A stretch of DNA of 17,814 nt from CAZMXI01 sp964570205 (GCA_964570205.1 CAZMXI010000105.1:1-17814), one strand, 5' to 3'; shown: positions 1 through 7,960, numbered from the stretch's first letter. Translations and numbers: made by a program. The notes: generated by a model not told the origin, from the sequence alone.

Positions 1-108
1 CGTCTGCCAGTGCTCGCCTTCGAATATCACGACATGCATGCAAGTATCTTATCGGCCGGGTGATAGGGGGTGAATGAGCAACGCAGGGCAACCGGCGGCG
101 AGCCTGTG

Positions 109-846
109 TCACCCGAACAACCCGGGTTCGTCTCGCGTCATTCGGCGACGCTGGACGGGCTGCATGCGTGGCGGCGGCTCGTCGCCGACGGGCGCTGTGC
201 AGTCGGGCTTGTCGTAGCTCGGACTGTTGACCGCCGCCGACACGGGCATCGCGCGCATCTCGTCTGCCGGATAGGGCGTCAGCAACTCGCGCAACGTCTC
301 AGGATCATGTTCCCCCGTCCCAAGCCACTGCCGGTAGCGCTCCTGTCTCAATATCGCGGGCATGCGGTTATGGATGCTGGCCAGAAGCGCGTTAGGCTCA
401 ACGGTGATGATGGTGCACGACGGGACCACCATCCCGCCAGGGTCATGCCATTCATCCCACAAGCCTGCGAACGCGAACGGCCGGCCGGATTCCATCTGGA
501 TGTACATTGGGGCCTTTCCGCCGGGAACCTTGCGCCATTCGTAGAAGCCGCTGGCGGGGATGAGGCATCGCCGTCGCCGAAGGGCCGTGCGAAAGGCCGG
601 TTTCTGCGACAACGATTCTGCGCGTGCGTTGATCATCCGGCTTCCGATGTCCATCTCCTTGGCCCAGGATGGAACCAGCCCCCAGTGAAAGAACTCGATC
701 TTGGGCCGTTCGCGGTTGGCCACCACGGCGATAGCCTGGGTCGGCGCGATGTTGTATCGGGGAGGCGGCGATTCTTCCGGCGGGGCGATCCACGGAAACA
801 GGTCTGTGAAGTCGCTGATGCGAATCAGGGTGAATCGGCCGCACAT
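109..846 (-). CDS. SRAP-domain DNA-protein crosslink protein (YedK/HMCES family)
   Basis: This 245-residue protein belongs to the SRAP family, known to crosslink covalently to abasic sites in single-stranded DNA and shield them during replication. The start MCGRFTL puts the catalytic Cys at position 2 once Met is removed. Other family residues are present: YNIAPTQ at 31-37 (Asn32), NARAES at 73-78, GFYEW at 101-105 (Glu103) and SIHNRMP at 157-163 (His159). The length is normal, with a basic, Pro-rich tail of about 20 residues. GGAG lies 6 bases before the ATG. The gene follows argF by 38 bases on the same strand, so it probably shares its transcript. Its link to arginine synthesis looks positional, not functional. 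Family assignment is firm; the cellular role is inferred from the family. Confidence 0.95.
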   Translation of the reverse strand: MCGRFTLIRISDFTDLFPWIAPPEESPPPRYNIAPTQAIAVVANRERPKIEFFHWGLVPSWAKEMDIGSRMINARAESLSQKPAFRTALRRRRCLIPASGFYEWRKVPGGKAPMYIQMESGRPFAFAGLWDEWHDPGGMVVPSCTIITVEPNALLASIHNRMPAILRQERYRQWLGTGEHDPETLRELLTPYPADEMRAMPVSAAVNSPSYDKPDCTAPVGDEPPPRMQPVQRRRMTRDEPGLFG

Positions 847-884
847 GGCAGTCTCCGTCTTGCCCGCCGACCGGCCGGGACTCC

Positions 885-1811
885 TTATCGCTTGCCGCCA
901 GCCATCAGTACCGCCAACAGGCCTTTCTGGAAGTGTAGGCGGTTTTCGGCCTGGGGAAATACCCTCGATTGCTTTCCCTCGATTACGCTGTCGCTGATCT
1001 CCAGCCCGCGATAGGCCGGCAGGCAGTGCAGCACGATGGCGTGATCCGGCGCCTTGCTCATGAGCTGCTCATCGATCTGATAGCCGGCGAAGTCCTTGAG
1101 TCTCTTGGCCTTCTCCGCCTCCTGCCCCATGCTGACCCATGTGTCGGTGTAGATGACATCCGCCTCGCGAACCGCGTCGAACGGGTCCTCGGTGACCTCG
1201 AAGTCCAGTTCCGGCACCTGCGACATGATCCGGTCGAACTCCTCCTGCGCAAGCTGATACGCCCGTGGCGAGGCCAGGATGAACCGCATGCCAAAGCGCC
1301 CGCAGGCTGTCGCCAGCGACCGGGCTACGTTGTTCCCGTCGCCGATGAAAACCAGCGTGCGCCCCTCCAGCGATCCGAAGTGCTCCTCGATGGTCAGAAC
1401 GTCCGCCATGGCCTGACAGGGATGACTGAAGTCCGTCAGCCCGTTGATCACCGGCACGCTTGACCACTGTGCCAGCTCGTTGATCTTCGCCTGCTCAAAT
1501 GTGCGCGCCATGATCCCATCGCACATGCCCGACAGCACCCGGGCGACATCCTTGACAGGCTCGCGCGTGTCCAGTCCGACCTCCTCCTGGCGCAGCATCA
1601 TCGCCGAGCCGGCCAGATGGGTCATGGCCACCGTGAAACTCACGCGGGTACGCAGGCTGGGCTTCTCGAACAGCATCGCCAGCGTCTTGCCGGCCAGCAG
1701 GGCATCGTTGCGACCGGTGCTCCTGTATTGCTGCTTCAGGCGTTTGCCCATATCCAGGTAGGAACGCAGTTCGTCATGCGTGGCGTTGGCAATAGAGGTA
1801 AAGTGCTTCAT
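885..1811 (-). CDS. argF: ornithine carbamoyltransferase
   Basis: This 308-residue cytosolic enzyme converts ornithine and carbamoyl phosphate to citrulline in arginine synthesis. The carbamoyl-phosphate loop is KPSLRTR at 50-56 (a variant of the STRTR motif), HPCQ is at 130-133, the ornithine-binding segment DTWVSMGQE at 223-231, and the catalytic Cys sits in HCLPAYRG at 262-269. Most bacterial enzymes have HRG after HCLPA; here it is YRG. The length is normal for the family. The start at 1811 opens directly into the usual N-terminal helix, although no clear Shine-Dalgarno is seen, so translation may depend on the upstream argB message. It lies 81 bases after argB and 38 before the SRAP gene. 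No argD is present between argB and argF. Confidence 0.96.
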   Translation of the reverse strand: MKHFTSIANATHDELRSYLDMGKRLKQQYRSTGRNDALLAGKTLAMLFEKPSLRTRVSFTVAMTHLAGSAMMLRQEEVGLDTREPVKDVARVLSGMCDGIMARTFEQAKINELAQWSSVPVINGLTDFSHPCQAMADVLTIEEHFGSLEGRTLVFIGDGNNVARSLATACGRFGMRFILASPRAYQLAQEEFDRIMSQVPELDFEVTEDPFDAVREADVIYTDTWVSMGQEAEKAKRLKDFAGYQIDEQLMSKAPDHAIVLHCLPAYRGLEISDSVIEGKQSRVFPQAENRLHFQKGLLAVLMAGGKR

Positions 1812-1892
1812 GGGAATTGCCGGTTCTGGACTGCGCGTTTGGTTGCCTCAGGCGGCGCTCGCTGCCGGCGTATGCCGACCGGCGACCCGCGA

Positions 1893-2768
1893 TTAAAGGA
1901 TGATTTCCGTGCCGATGCCGGCCTCGGTGTAGATTTCAAGCAGCAATGAATGGGGTATCCGCCCGTCAATGATGTGCGTCTTGTTGACGCCGGCGCGAAG
2001 GGCCTGAATGCACGCCTCTACCTTCGGCAGCATGCCGCTGGAGATCACGCCTGATTTGACCATCTTCTCAACCTGCTCCACGTTCACGTTGTGCAGCAGA
2101 CTGCTCGGGTCCTTGGGGTCGGACCGGATGCCGTGGGTATCGGATACGACGACGAGCTTGTCCGCTTTCATGGCGGCCGCCACCGCGCCCGCCGCCGTGT
2201 CGGCGTTCACGTTCAGCTTGCCGCCGGCCTGGTCACGCGCGATCGTCGCGATGCACGGGATCGAGTCGGCCTGCACCAGCAGCCGAAGCAGCCGGGCGTT
2301 GACGCTCTTCACCTCTCCCACCAGGCCCAGATCGATGCGCCGGCCGTCCTCACCCTGAAGGTACATCTTCTCGCCGAACAGCACCACGCTCGAGAGCGAA
2401 TGCAGTCCCATCGCCTCGCACCCTTGCGCCTGGATGAAACTGACAATGAAACGGTTGATCTGATTGCACAACACGTGTTCGGCGATGGCGATCACTCGCT
2501 CGTCCGTATACCGCCGACCCTGCACCATCTGCGGCACGAGTCCGGCAGTTTCCATCGCCTGATTGATCGCCTTGCCGCCGCCATGGACCAGGATCGGCTG
2601 CATCCCCACGTAGTTCATGAATACGATGTCCGTGAGGATGTTCGAGAGCGTCACCTCGTCGTCCATGATCGAGCCGCCGATCTTCACGACCACGACCTTG
2701 TCATGGAACCGCTGAATGTATGACAGCGCCTCGACCAGCGCGGCGGCCTTACCGATGGCTACATCCAT
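1893..2768 (-). CDS. argB: acetylglutamate kinase
   Basis: This 291-residue amino-acid kinase phosphorylates N-acetylglutamate, the second step of arginine synthesis. It shows KIGGS at 29-33, VHGGGK at 61-66, NVNADTAAG at 186-194, GMLPKV with Lys249 and the C-terminal TEAGIGTEI. The N-terminal helix (LVEALSYIQRF, 11-21) is the kind found in arginine-inhibited hexameric kinases and absent from the E. coli enzyme, so feedback inhibition is inferred. A longer frame opens at 2870, but that ATG lies between the -35 and -10 of the likely promoter. The ATG at 2768 has AAGGA 8 bases upstream, giving the usual family length. It is the first gene of argB-argF-SRAP. Confidence 0.95.
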   Translation of the reverse strand: MDVAIGKAAALVEALSYIQRFHDKVVVVKIGGSIMDDEVTLSNILTDIVFMNYVGMQPILVHGGGKAINQAMETAGLVPQMVQGRRYTDERVIAIAEHVLCNQINRFIVSFIQAQGCEAMGLHSLSSVVLFGEKMYLQGEDGRRIDLGLVGEVKSVNARLLRLLVQADSIPCIATIARDQAGGKLNVNADTAAGAVAAAMKADKLVVVSDTHGIRSDPKDPSSLLHNVNVEQVEKMVKSGVISSGMLPKVEACIQALRAGVNKTHIIDGRIPHSLLLEIYTEAGIGTEIIL

Positions 2769-2848
2769 TGTCGCATCCTTCGCTGCTGAGTCCCCCATAC
2801 CCCGCGGCGAACGGCTCGGCCCGACACCTGCCGCGGTGAAAAGCCGGG

Positions 2849-2877
2849 AGTTTAGGACTGCTGCCGGCATCTGTCAA
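2849..2877 (-). promoter_or_regulatory. sigma70-like promoter of argB-argF-SRAP
   Basis: On the minus strand a perfect TTGACA (2872-2877) is followed after 17 bases by TAAACT (2849-2854, 4 of 6 to TATAAT). Transcription would start near 2842, leaving a leader of about 75 bases before the argB ATG. The leader contains a 7-base inverted repeat, CCGCGGC/GCCGCGG, at 2802-2808 and 2830-2836. No convincing ARG box was seen. Confidence 0.7.
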
Positions 2878-3052
2878 AATACGCCGCGCTTCCCATGCGC
2901 GAAATTGCGGCTAACCCGCTCCCAACTCCTTTCGGGCCTATTCGACCGGAAAACCTCCAGCCAATTGACCGGCCGCAAACCATGGCGCAAGATAGAGCCT
3001 GAACGCAAGTCTTGTCTGGCCTCGAACACGGAAACTCTGTCGTGGGTGCCGG

Positions 3053-3703
3053 ATGCTATTGGATGGCACGCTGCAGCATCACATGGAAGGTCTCCTGTCG
3101 ATCGTCGACGATAGCGGTACGCGCGCCGTTCGGCTGATCGAGGATGCCCGCCGCCTTTGGGGCCGTGTCCAGCGGTTTATCCTGATGAAGCTCGGACCGG
3201 TCGAACCCGAACGGGAGTCGCTGGAACTGGCCTGCTATGCGCTGCAACTGCCGCTTCGCCATGCCCGCGCGGTGGCCGGAATCCGTACCAGGCAGATCGG
3301 GCTTCGCGAACGCGCTGAACAGGCCGCCGAATTGCTCATCGCCGCCGTCGCCGGCCGCGCTCCCGACCAACTCATCGACCGCACCGTTCGCCTCCTGCGC
3401 GAACTGCCTCACCGCAACCCCATGCTGGATGAGTCGCGCCTTCTCTCAGACGCCGTTAACCTCGATGACTTCGGCATCACCGGCATGATCCTGCAGGCCA
3501 TGCAATTGGGCCGACAACACGCCGGCCTTCCCCAACTGATCGAGGCCTTTGACAAACGCCGCCAGTATGGCTACTGGGAAGCCAGATTGAAGGATAGCTT
3601 CCATTTTGAAGTCGTTCGCGACCTCGCACGGCAGCGCCTTTCGCTGGCCCAAACCACCGCCGACCTGCTGGCGCACGAGTTAGAGGAAGATCGGACCCCG
3701 TGA
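3053..3703 (+). CDS. uncharacterised helical protein, first gene of a coupled set
   Basis: I do not recognise this 216-residue protein with certainty. It has no signal peptide or membrane segment and appears almost wholly alpha-helical, with many Arg and Leu residues. Residues 122-141 read NPMLDESRLLSDAVNLDDFG, which recalls the final Asp ligand region of HD-domain phosphohydrolases (E..LL.DA..LD..G). No HD pair is visible earlier, so at most it is a degenerate relative. An in-frame stop lies at 2993, so the start is downstream of it; ATG 3053 lacks a clear ribosome site, and ATG 3083 is an alternative. The stop overlaps the next start by 4 bases (GTGA), implying translational coupling to the amidohydrolase and a shared role. 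The upstream promoter is unclear: TTGACC at 2965-2970 has only a weak partner. Confidence 0.7.
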   Translation: MLLDGTLQHHMEGLLSIVDDSGTRAVRLIEDARRLWGRVQRFILMKLGPVEPERESLELACYALQLPLRHARAVAGIRTRQIGLRERAEQAAELLIAAVAGRAPDQLIDRTVRLLRELPHRNPMLDESRLLSDAVNLDDFGITGMILQAMQLGRQHAGLPQLIEAFDKRRQYGYWEARLKDSFHFEVVRDLARQRLSLAQTTADLLAHELEEDRTP

Positions 3704-4938
3704 AGACCCTTCTGCACGCCCAGTGGCTGGCTCCCATGGACCGGCCGCCATATCGCGATGGCGGGGTCGTCTTCGCCGATCGACGCATCCTGGCCGTCGG
3801 TGGCCTGGCAGCAATCCGGGCTGCTCATCCCGATGCCGAAATCGAGAACCTCGGCGATGTCGTCATCCTTCCCGGCCTGGTGAATCCGCACACCCATCTG
3901 GAACTCAGCGACTGCGACTGCAACACTCTCTCGCCCGGCAGCTTCATCGAGTGGCTTAAGTCCATCATCCAAAACAGGTTGTCGATCCCGGATCAGAAAG
4001 CGTTGGTGCGTAGCGCCGTCGCCCGGGGCGTTGCACAGTGCTTGAGGTTTGGCGTAACCACCATCGGTGATATCAGTCGCGAGTGCAGGCTCACACGCCC
4101 GCAGCTTGCGAAATCGCCACTGCGCGCGGTGAGCTATGGCGAGGTGCAAGCCATGGGAAAACGGAGGGATGCGCTTGAAGAACGCCTGGCCGAAGCGACC
4201 GATGCAACCGACGCCACGCCTCGCCTGCGCATCGGCATCAGCCCCCACGCCCCCTACAGCATCGAGCCGGCCGGCTATCAGCAATGCTTGAGCATGTCCC
4301 GCCAACGCAATCTTCCCCTGGCAACCCACCTGGCCGAGCACGCCGCCGAGGCTGCGTTTCTTGCCGATCATGGGGGCGATCTACTTAACCTCTGGAATTG
4401 GCTGGGCTTCTGGGATGATCAGGTCCCTCGTTTTGTAGGCGGGCCGATTCGTTTAGCCAAGTCCATTGGCCTCATTGACTACCCCTCCTTGCTGGCCCAT
4501 GTGAACTACTGCGACGATGACGAACTGGCGATCCTCGCTGCCGGAAAAGCCAGTGTTGTGTATAACCCACGTACCCATAAATACTTCGGCCATCCGCCTC
4601 ACCGTTGGCGTGACATGCTTCGCAGCGGTGTCAATGTCGCCGTCGGCACGGATAGCTGCGCATCATCGCCCGACCTGAACCTTGTTGACGAACTCCGGCT
4701 GCTCCGTTCCATCACGCCGGATATGCCTGCGACGGACCTTTGGGCCATGGCCACAGCGCGCGCTGCACACGCGATTGGCATGAGCGATGTTGTCGGTACC
4801 CTATCGCCTGGGAAATCGGCCGATTTTGTGGTGTTTCCGGCTGCCGGTGATGATCCCCTTGCCCAGCTTCTCGATGCTCCTGTCTTGCCTGCCCAGGTTT
4901 GGATCGCCGGCCGGCGCATTGGCAATGCGGCCGGTTGA
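3700..4938 (+). CDS. amidohydrolase, MTA/SAH deaminase-like (candidate aminofutalosine deaminase)
   Basis: This 412-residue cytosolic TIM-barrel metalloenzyme carries the amidohydrolase signature: HTH at 64-66, metal ligand His210 and catalytic Glu213 in THLAE, His267 in AHVNYC, and Asp318 in VGTDS. SPHAPYS at 181-187 is typical of the branch that deaminates methylthioadenosine, S-adenosylhomocysteine and related nucleosides. The usual NPxSN substrate loop is replaced by YNPRTHKYFGHPPHR (288-302). From memory, this loop resembles the group containing aminodeoxyfutalosine deaminase of menaquinone synthesis, so that is a candidate, not a firm call. The GTG start overlaps the preceding stop and has GAGGAAG about 10 bases upstream. 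The next gene begins 32 bases after the stop. Confidence 0.88.
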   Translation: MKTLLHAQWLAPMDRPPYRDGGVVFADRRILAVGGLAAIRAAHPDAEIENLGDVVILPGLVNPHTHLELSDCDCNTLSPGSFIEWLKSIIQNRLSIPDQKALVRSAVARGVAQCLRFGVTTIGDISRECRLTRPQLAKSPLRAVSYGEVQAMGKRRDALEERLAEATDATDATPRLRIGISPHAPYSIEPAGYQQCLSMSRQRNLPLATHLAEHAAEAAFLADHGGDLLNLWNWLGFWDDQVPRFVGGPIRLAKSIGLIDYPSLLAHVNYCDDDELAILAAGKASVVYNPRTHKYFGHPPHRWRDMLRSGVNVAVGTDSCASSPDLNLVDELRLLRSITPDMPATDLWAMATARAAHAIGMSDVVGTLSPGKSADFVVFPAAGDDPLAQLLDAPVLPAQVWIAGRRIGNAAG

Positions 4939-4970
4939 ATTGCCCTCTACCCGCTCGTACTCTGCTTTCC

Positions 4971-6791
4971 ATGAGACACTTCTCACTTCTTCTCGTTGTG
5001 GGTTGTTTCTTCCACCTCCCCGCATTTGCCGCGCGGCCGACCACGGTCACAATGCTCGGCTCAGCCGTTGCCAGCCCGGCCGCGGGGGAGGATACCGCGT
5101 GCTTCCTCATCAACGGTACGCTGCTGGTGGATTGCGGCTTCAACGCGGCCAACAACATGAAGCGATACGGCCATGATCCGATCGCCGTCGAGATGCTCTA
5201 CCTGACTCACTGCCATCACGATCACTACATGGGCCTGCCGGCCTTGATGTTTCTTCGCGGCATGAGGCAGAAGGAACTGGAGAATAAGCCCCCGTTGCGC
5301 GTGATCGGTCCTCCCGATGACATGCCGGTCGTGGTTGACCTGTCGCGCAAGTTCCTCCAAGCTGATCGCTTTCCGGTGGTCTGGCCGAAGGTCGAACTGC
5401 AACCGCTGGAGCCCGGCAAGACGTACGAGGATGACGCCTTCCACATCGAAACGATCAAATCGATACACGGGGTAACCGGGGTGTGCTCGCGTCTGACCGA
5501 TAAGGCCACGGGCGCGGTGATCGCATTCAGTGGCGACACCGCTCCAAACGCCGAGTTCGCGAAGCTCGCCCGGGGCGCTGACCTGATGATCCACGAAGCG
5601 AGCCTTGGCCCGACCGTGCCGGATGACCGGGTGGGCCAGGAACACTCCCGTTCGATTGATGCGGCCCGCACCGCACGCGAGGCGGGCGTCAAGCGCCTGC
5701 TGTTGATCCATCTCTCGCAGAGACAACGGGATGCATCGCTTGTGGCCGCAAGAGCCATTTTCGCAAACACCGATCTTGCCGTCGAGGGCGATACGATCGA
5801 ACTGCCAGGAGCAACCGGTCCCGGCGACGTGAAGGTGATTCGCTCAGAGTTCGTTTACCAGACGGCCCCGTTTGCCCAGTGTCACGCGTCCACCATCGCG
5901 GAAACCAAGGAGGGTCTTGTGGCCGCATGGTTTGGCGGAACCCGGGAAGGCAATGCCGATGTGGGCATCTGGTCTTCGCGGCACGATGGCAAGGCATGGT
6001 CAGCGCCGGTGGAACTGGCCAACGGCCTGACCGGCGATGGCGATTCCGCCAAGCGTTATCCCTGTTGGAACCCCGTGCTCTACCGGTTGAAAGACGGGCC
6101 GCTGGTGCTCTTTTACAAGGTCGGCCCCAGCCCCAGCGCCTGGTGGGGCATGCGCATGATCAGCAACGACAGCGGCAAGACCTGGTCCAAGCCTGTGCGC
6201 CTGGGCGGCGAGAACCTCGGCCCGATCAAAAACAAGCCCGCGCAATTGCCCGATGGATCGCTGTTGTGCCCTTCCAGCACCGAGCACCGGGGCTGGCGAG
6301 TGCACATGGAGAAGACGGGCAACCTGGGCGATTCGGCCGAGGTTGCGGCACCCCCGCCAGGGAAAGTCGGCGCGATCCAGCCGACGATTCTCACCTGGCC
6401 GGGCGGACGGCTACAGATACTCTGCCGCGCGCAAAGCGGCGGGAATATCCTGGAGTCGTGGTCATCGGATGGCGGTAAGAGCTGGAGCGAGCTGCGTCCA
6501 ACCGACCTGCCCAACCCCAACAGCGGCATCGACGCAGTCTCGCTGCGCGATGGCCGCGCGCTCTTGGTCTACAACAACACGCCGCGCGGCCGAAGCCCGT
6601 TGAATGTCGCCATGAGCGCTGGTGGCAAAACCTGGACGGCCGGCCCGACACTGGAAAGCGACCCCGGCGAGTACTCTTATCCGGCTGTCATCCAGACCAC
6701 GGATGGCCTGGTCCACATCACGTATACCTGGAAACGCATGCGAATCAGGCATGTCGTCTTGTCGCTTGAGGGCGGACGCACGGCGGACTGA
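4971..6791 (+). CDS. secreted metallo-beta-lactamase-fold hydrolase fused to sialidase-like beta-propeller
   Basis: The 606-residue product starts with a Sec signal peptide (hydrophobic 4-20, likely cut after AFA). Residues 24-280 form an RNase Z-like metallo-beta-lactamase domain: THCHHDH at 79-85 (HxHxDH), His166, Asp189 in SGDT and His247 in IHLS, so the dinuclear metal site looks complete. A short linker leads into a BNR/Asp-box domain (about 285-606) with SNDSGKTW at 398-405, SSDGGKSW at 498-505 and a third box near 549-555. This half resembles bacterial exo-alpha-sialidase-like proteins. The ATG at 4971 is chosen for the signal peptide; ATG 4899 and TTG 4935 are upstream in-frame alternatives, and no good ribosome site is visible. 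It ends one base into the next gene. Substrates of both halves are unknown; extracytoplasmic glycan or phosphoester breakdown is possible. Confidence 0.9.
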   Translation: MRHFSLLLVVGCFFHLPAFAARPTTVTMLGSAVASPAAGEDTACFLINGTLLVDCGFNAANNMKRYGHDPIAVEMLYLTHCHHDHYMGLPALMFLRGMRQKELENKPPLRVIGPPDDMPVVVDLSRKFLQADRFPVVWPKVELQPLEPGKTYEDDAFHIETIKSIHGVTGVCSRLTDKATGAVIAFSGDTAPNAEFAKLARGADLMIHEASLGPTVPDDRVGQEHSRSIDAARTAREAGVKRLLLIHLSQRQRDASLVAARAIFANTDLAVEGDTIELPGATGPGDVKVIRSEFVYQTAPFAQCHASTIAETKEGLVAAWFGGTREGNADVGIWSSRHDGKAWSAPVELANGLTGDGDSAKRYPCWNPVLYRLKDGPLVLFYKVGPSPSAWWGMRMISNDSGKTWSKPVRLGGENLGPIKNKPAQLPDGSLLCPSSTEHRGWRVHMEKTGNLGDSAEVAAPPPGKVGAIQPTILTWPGGRLQILCRAQSGGNILESWSSDGGKSWSELRPTDLPNPNSGIDAVSLRDGRALLVYNNTPRGRSPLNVAMSAGGKTWTAGPTLESDPGEYSYPAVIQTTDGLVHITYTWKRMRIRHVVLSLEGGRTAD

Positions 6792-7342
6792 TGCATCTGC
6801 AGACGCACATTCTCGCAAGCTGGTGCATCGGCAGCGCCCTGCGGCTTACGCCGCGCGAGAGGTTCTTCTGCATGGCGGCTGGCGCCATGGCGGACCTGGA
6901 TGGGCTGAGCATGCTCGGCGGCGAAGCTGCCTTCGCACAGTGGCATCACGTCCTTGGCCACAATGTCTTTTTTGGCCTCCTTTTAGCGACGATTCTGGCG
7001 GCGGCCTCCACCCATCGCCTCAAAGCCATGGTGGTCTATCTCGTCCTGTTTCACCTGCACCTGGTGATGGACTACTACGGGTCGGGCTTCGCCTGGAGAA
7101 TCCACTACCTGTGGCCATGGCAGGAGACGGGCTGGCGCTCAGCCTATGGCTGGCCACTGACATCATGGCAGAACAAATTGGCGGCGGTTGTCTGCATCGG
7201 CTGGACCATCATCATCGCGGTGCGCGCTGGCCGGACGCCTTTTGAGCTGCTCCCCGCCGTTGACCGCCAGGTTGTGACGGTCTTCAGGAAGTGGTTTGGC
7301 CGGAGAAGAGCGGCGTCCAGCCCGACGAGCCCGCGGGCGTGA
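6791..7342 (+). CDS. membrane-bound metal-dependent hydrolase, YdjM/DUF457-like
   Basis: This 183-residue inner-membrane protein has hydrophobic segments near 8-18, 58-72, 79-95 and 129-146, with a basic cytoplasmic tail. Its polar residues follow the pattern of YdjM-type predicted membrane hydrolases: His6 in QTHILASW, ADLDG at 34-38, HHVLGHN at 52-58 and FHLHLVMDYYGSG at 87-99, giving several His and Asp residues close to the membrane that could bind metal. The reaction is not established for the family. The ATG shares its A with the stop of the preceding gene (TGATG), so translation is coupled. It is the last gene of the 3053-7342 set and ends 3 bases from the stop of the opposing PPOX gene. 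Confidence 0.75.
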   Translation: MHLQTHILASWCIGSALRLTPRERFFCMAAGAMADLDGLSMLGGEAAFAQWHHVLGHNVFFGLLLATILAAASTHRLKAMVVYLVLFHLHLVMDYYGSGFAWRIHYLWPWQETGWRSAYGWPLTSWQNKLAAVVCIGWTIIIAVRAGRTPFELLPAVDRQVVTVFRKWFGRRRAASSPTSPRA

Positions 7343-7345
7343 CCA

Positions 7346-7960
7346 TCAGTCGGCCAAAGAGCCGGTGCGGCCGGGCTTTTTCTCGATCGGCGATGGCTCG
7401 GACGGGCTCTTGCGCGCGACATCCTCGCCCTTGTGCGGCCCGGGCGTGGTGGATGGGCGGAATTCCATCTTGTGCCCCTCGCCCGGCTCCTTGGCCTGGC
7501 CGGTCATCACCGCCTTCATGAACCCGGCAAGCTGCGCCATCTTTCCCGAGGGCGTGTGCCAATACTCGGCGTGCTCGACATGCACTCGCAGCATCGCCAC
7601 ATCGGGGTCTTCCGGTCCTTTGGGGAACCACCCGCGCAGCGCCGGTTGCCAGTAGTGCCTGGCTTTTTGAGCGTCGCGCACGACGCTCGCCCACCCGGAT
7701 ACCGAAATATATCGCTGTGTGTCCGGATCCACGTAGGCCAGATTCACGTGGTGCTCGCGGTCGATCTCGCCCATCTTGGCCGAATCAGCGCGGGTGTAGA
7801 ACCACAGGTCGCCGTCGAAATCGGTGGCTTGCGCAACCATCGGACGGCCGCGCAGGCTGCCTTCCGGCGAGGCGGTCGTCAGCATGGCGACCTTGATTCC
7901 GGCGATCAGTTCGTTGAGCGTGCGAATATCGTCCCCGGCATGCAGGCTTTGTTCCGTCAT
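7346..7960 (-). CDS. general stress protein 26-like, PPOX-fold flavin-binding protein
   Basis: This 204-residue cytosolic protein has the split-barrel fold of pyridoxamine 5'-phosphate oxidase-like proteins. The core spans about 12-150: VAMLTTASPEGSLRGRPM (24-41), DLWFYT (51-56), YISVSGWASV (84-93), and WFPKGPEDPDVAML (111-124) with AEYW, which together mark the general-stress-26 branch. That branch binds FMN or related cofactors; no substrate is established. The 50-residue tail is Pro/Lys-rich and poorly conserved in appearance. The frame extends upstream to 8284, but the ATG at 7960 has GGGAG about 7 bases before it and begins at the normal domain start. Its last codons also encode the hairpin that probably terminates the converging plus-strand unit. 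Confidence 0.88.
   Translation of the reverse strand: MTEQSLHAGDDIRTLNELIAGIKVAMLTTASPEGSLRGRPMVAQATDFDGDLWFYTRADSAKMGEIDREHHVNLAYVDPDTQRYISVSGWASVVRDAQKARHYWQPALRGWFPKGPEDPDVAMLRVHVEHAEYWHTPSGKMAQLAGFMKAVMTGQAKEPGEGHKMEFRPSTTPGPHKGEDVARKSPSEPSPIEKKPGRTGSLAD
7356..7381 (+). terminator. intrinsic terminator of the 3053-7342 unit
   Basis: AAAGAGCC (7356-7363) pairs with GGCTTTTT (7374-7381), allowing one G-T wobble. An inner GG/CC pair and one bulged G cap the stem, which ends in five T. It lies 14 bases past the stop of the DUF457-like gene and inside the 3' coding region of the opposing PPOX gene. Confidence 0.55.

Noticed and set aside
1..108. A gene at the left edge
   Set aside because: No frame with a start signal or recognisable residues is present in these 108 bases.
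70..1014. 314-residue plus-strand frame
   Set aside because: It is opposite the well-supported SRAP gene and spans into argF, with no domain of its own.
2716..3114. 132-residue plus-strand frame between argB and the helical protein
   Set aside because: It overlaps the argB promoter, leader and 5' end and shows no recognisable features.
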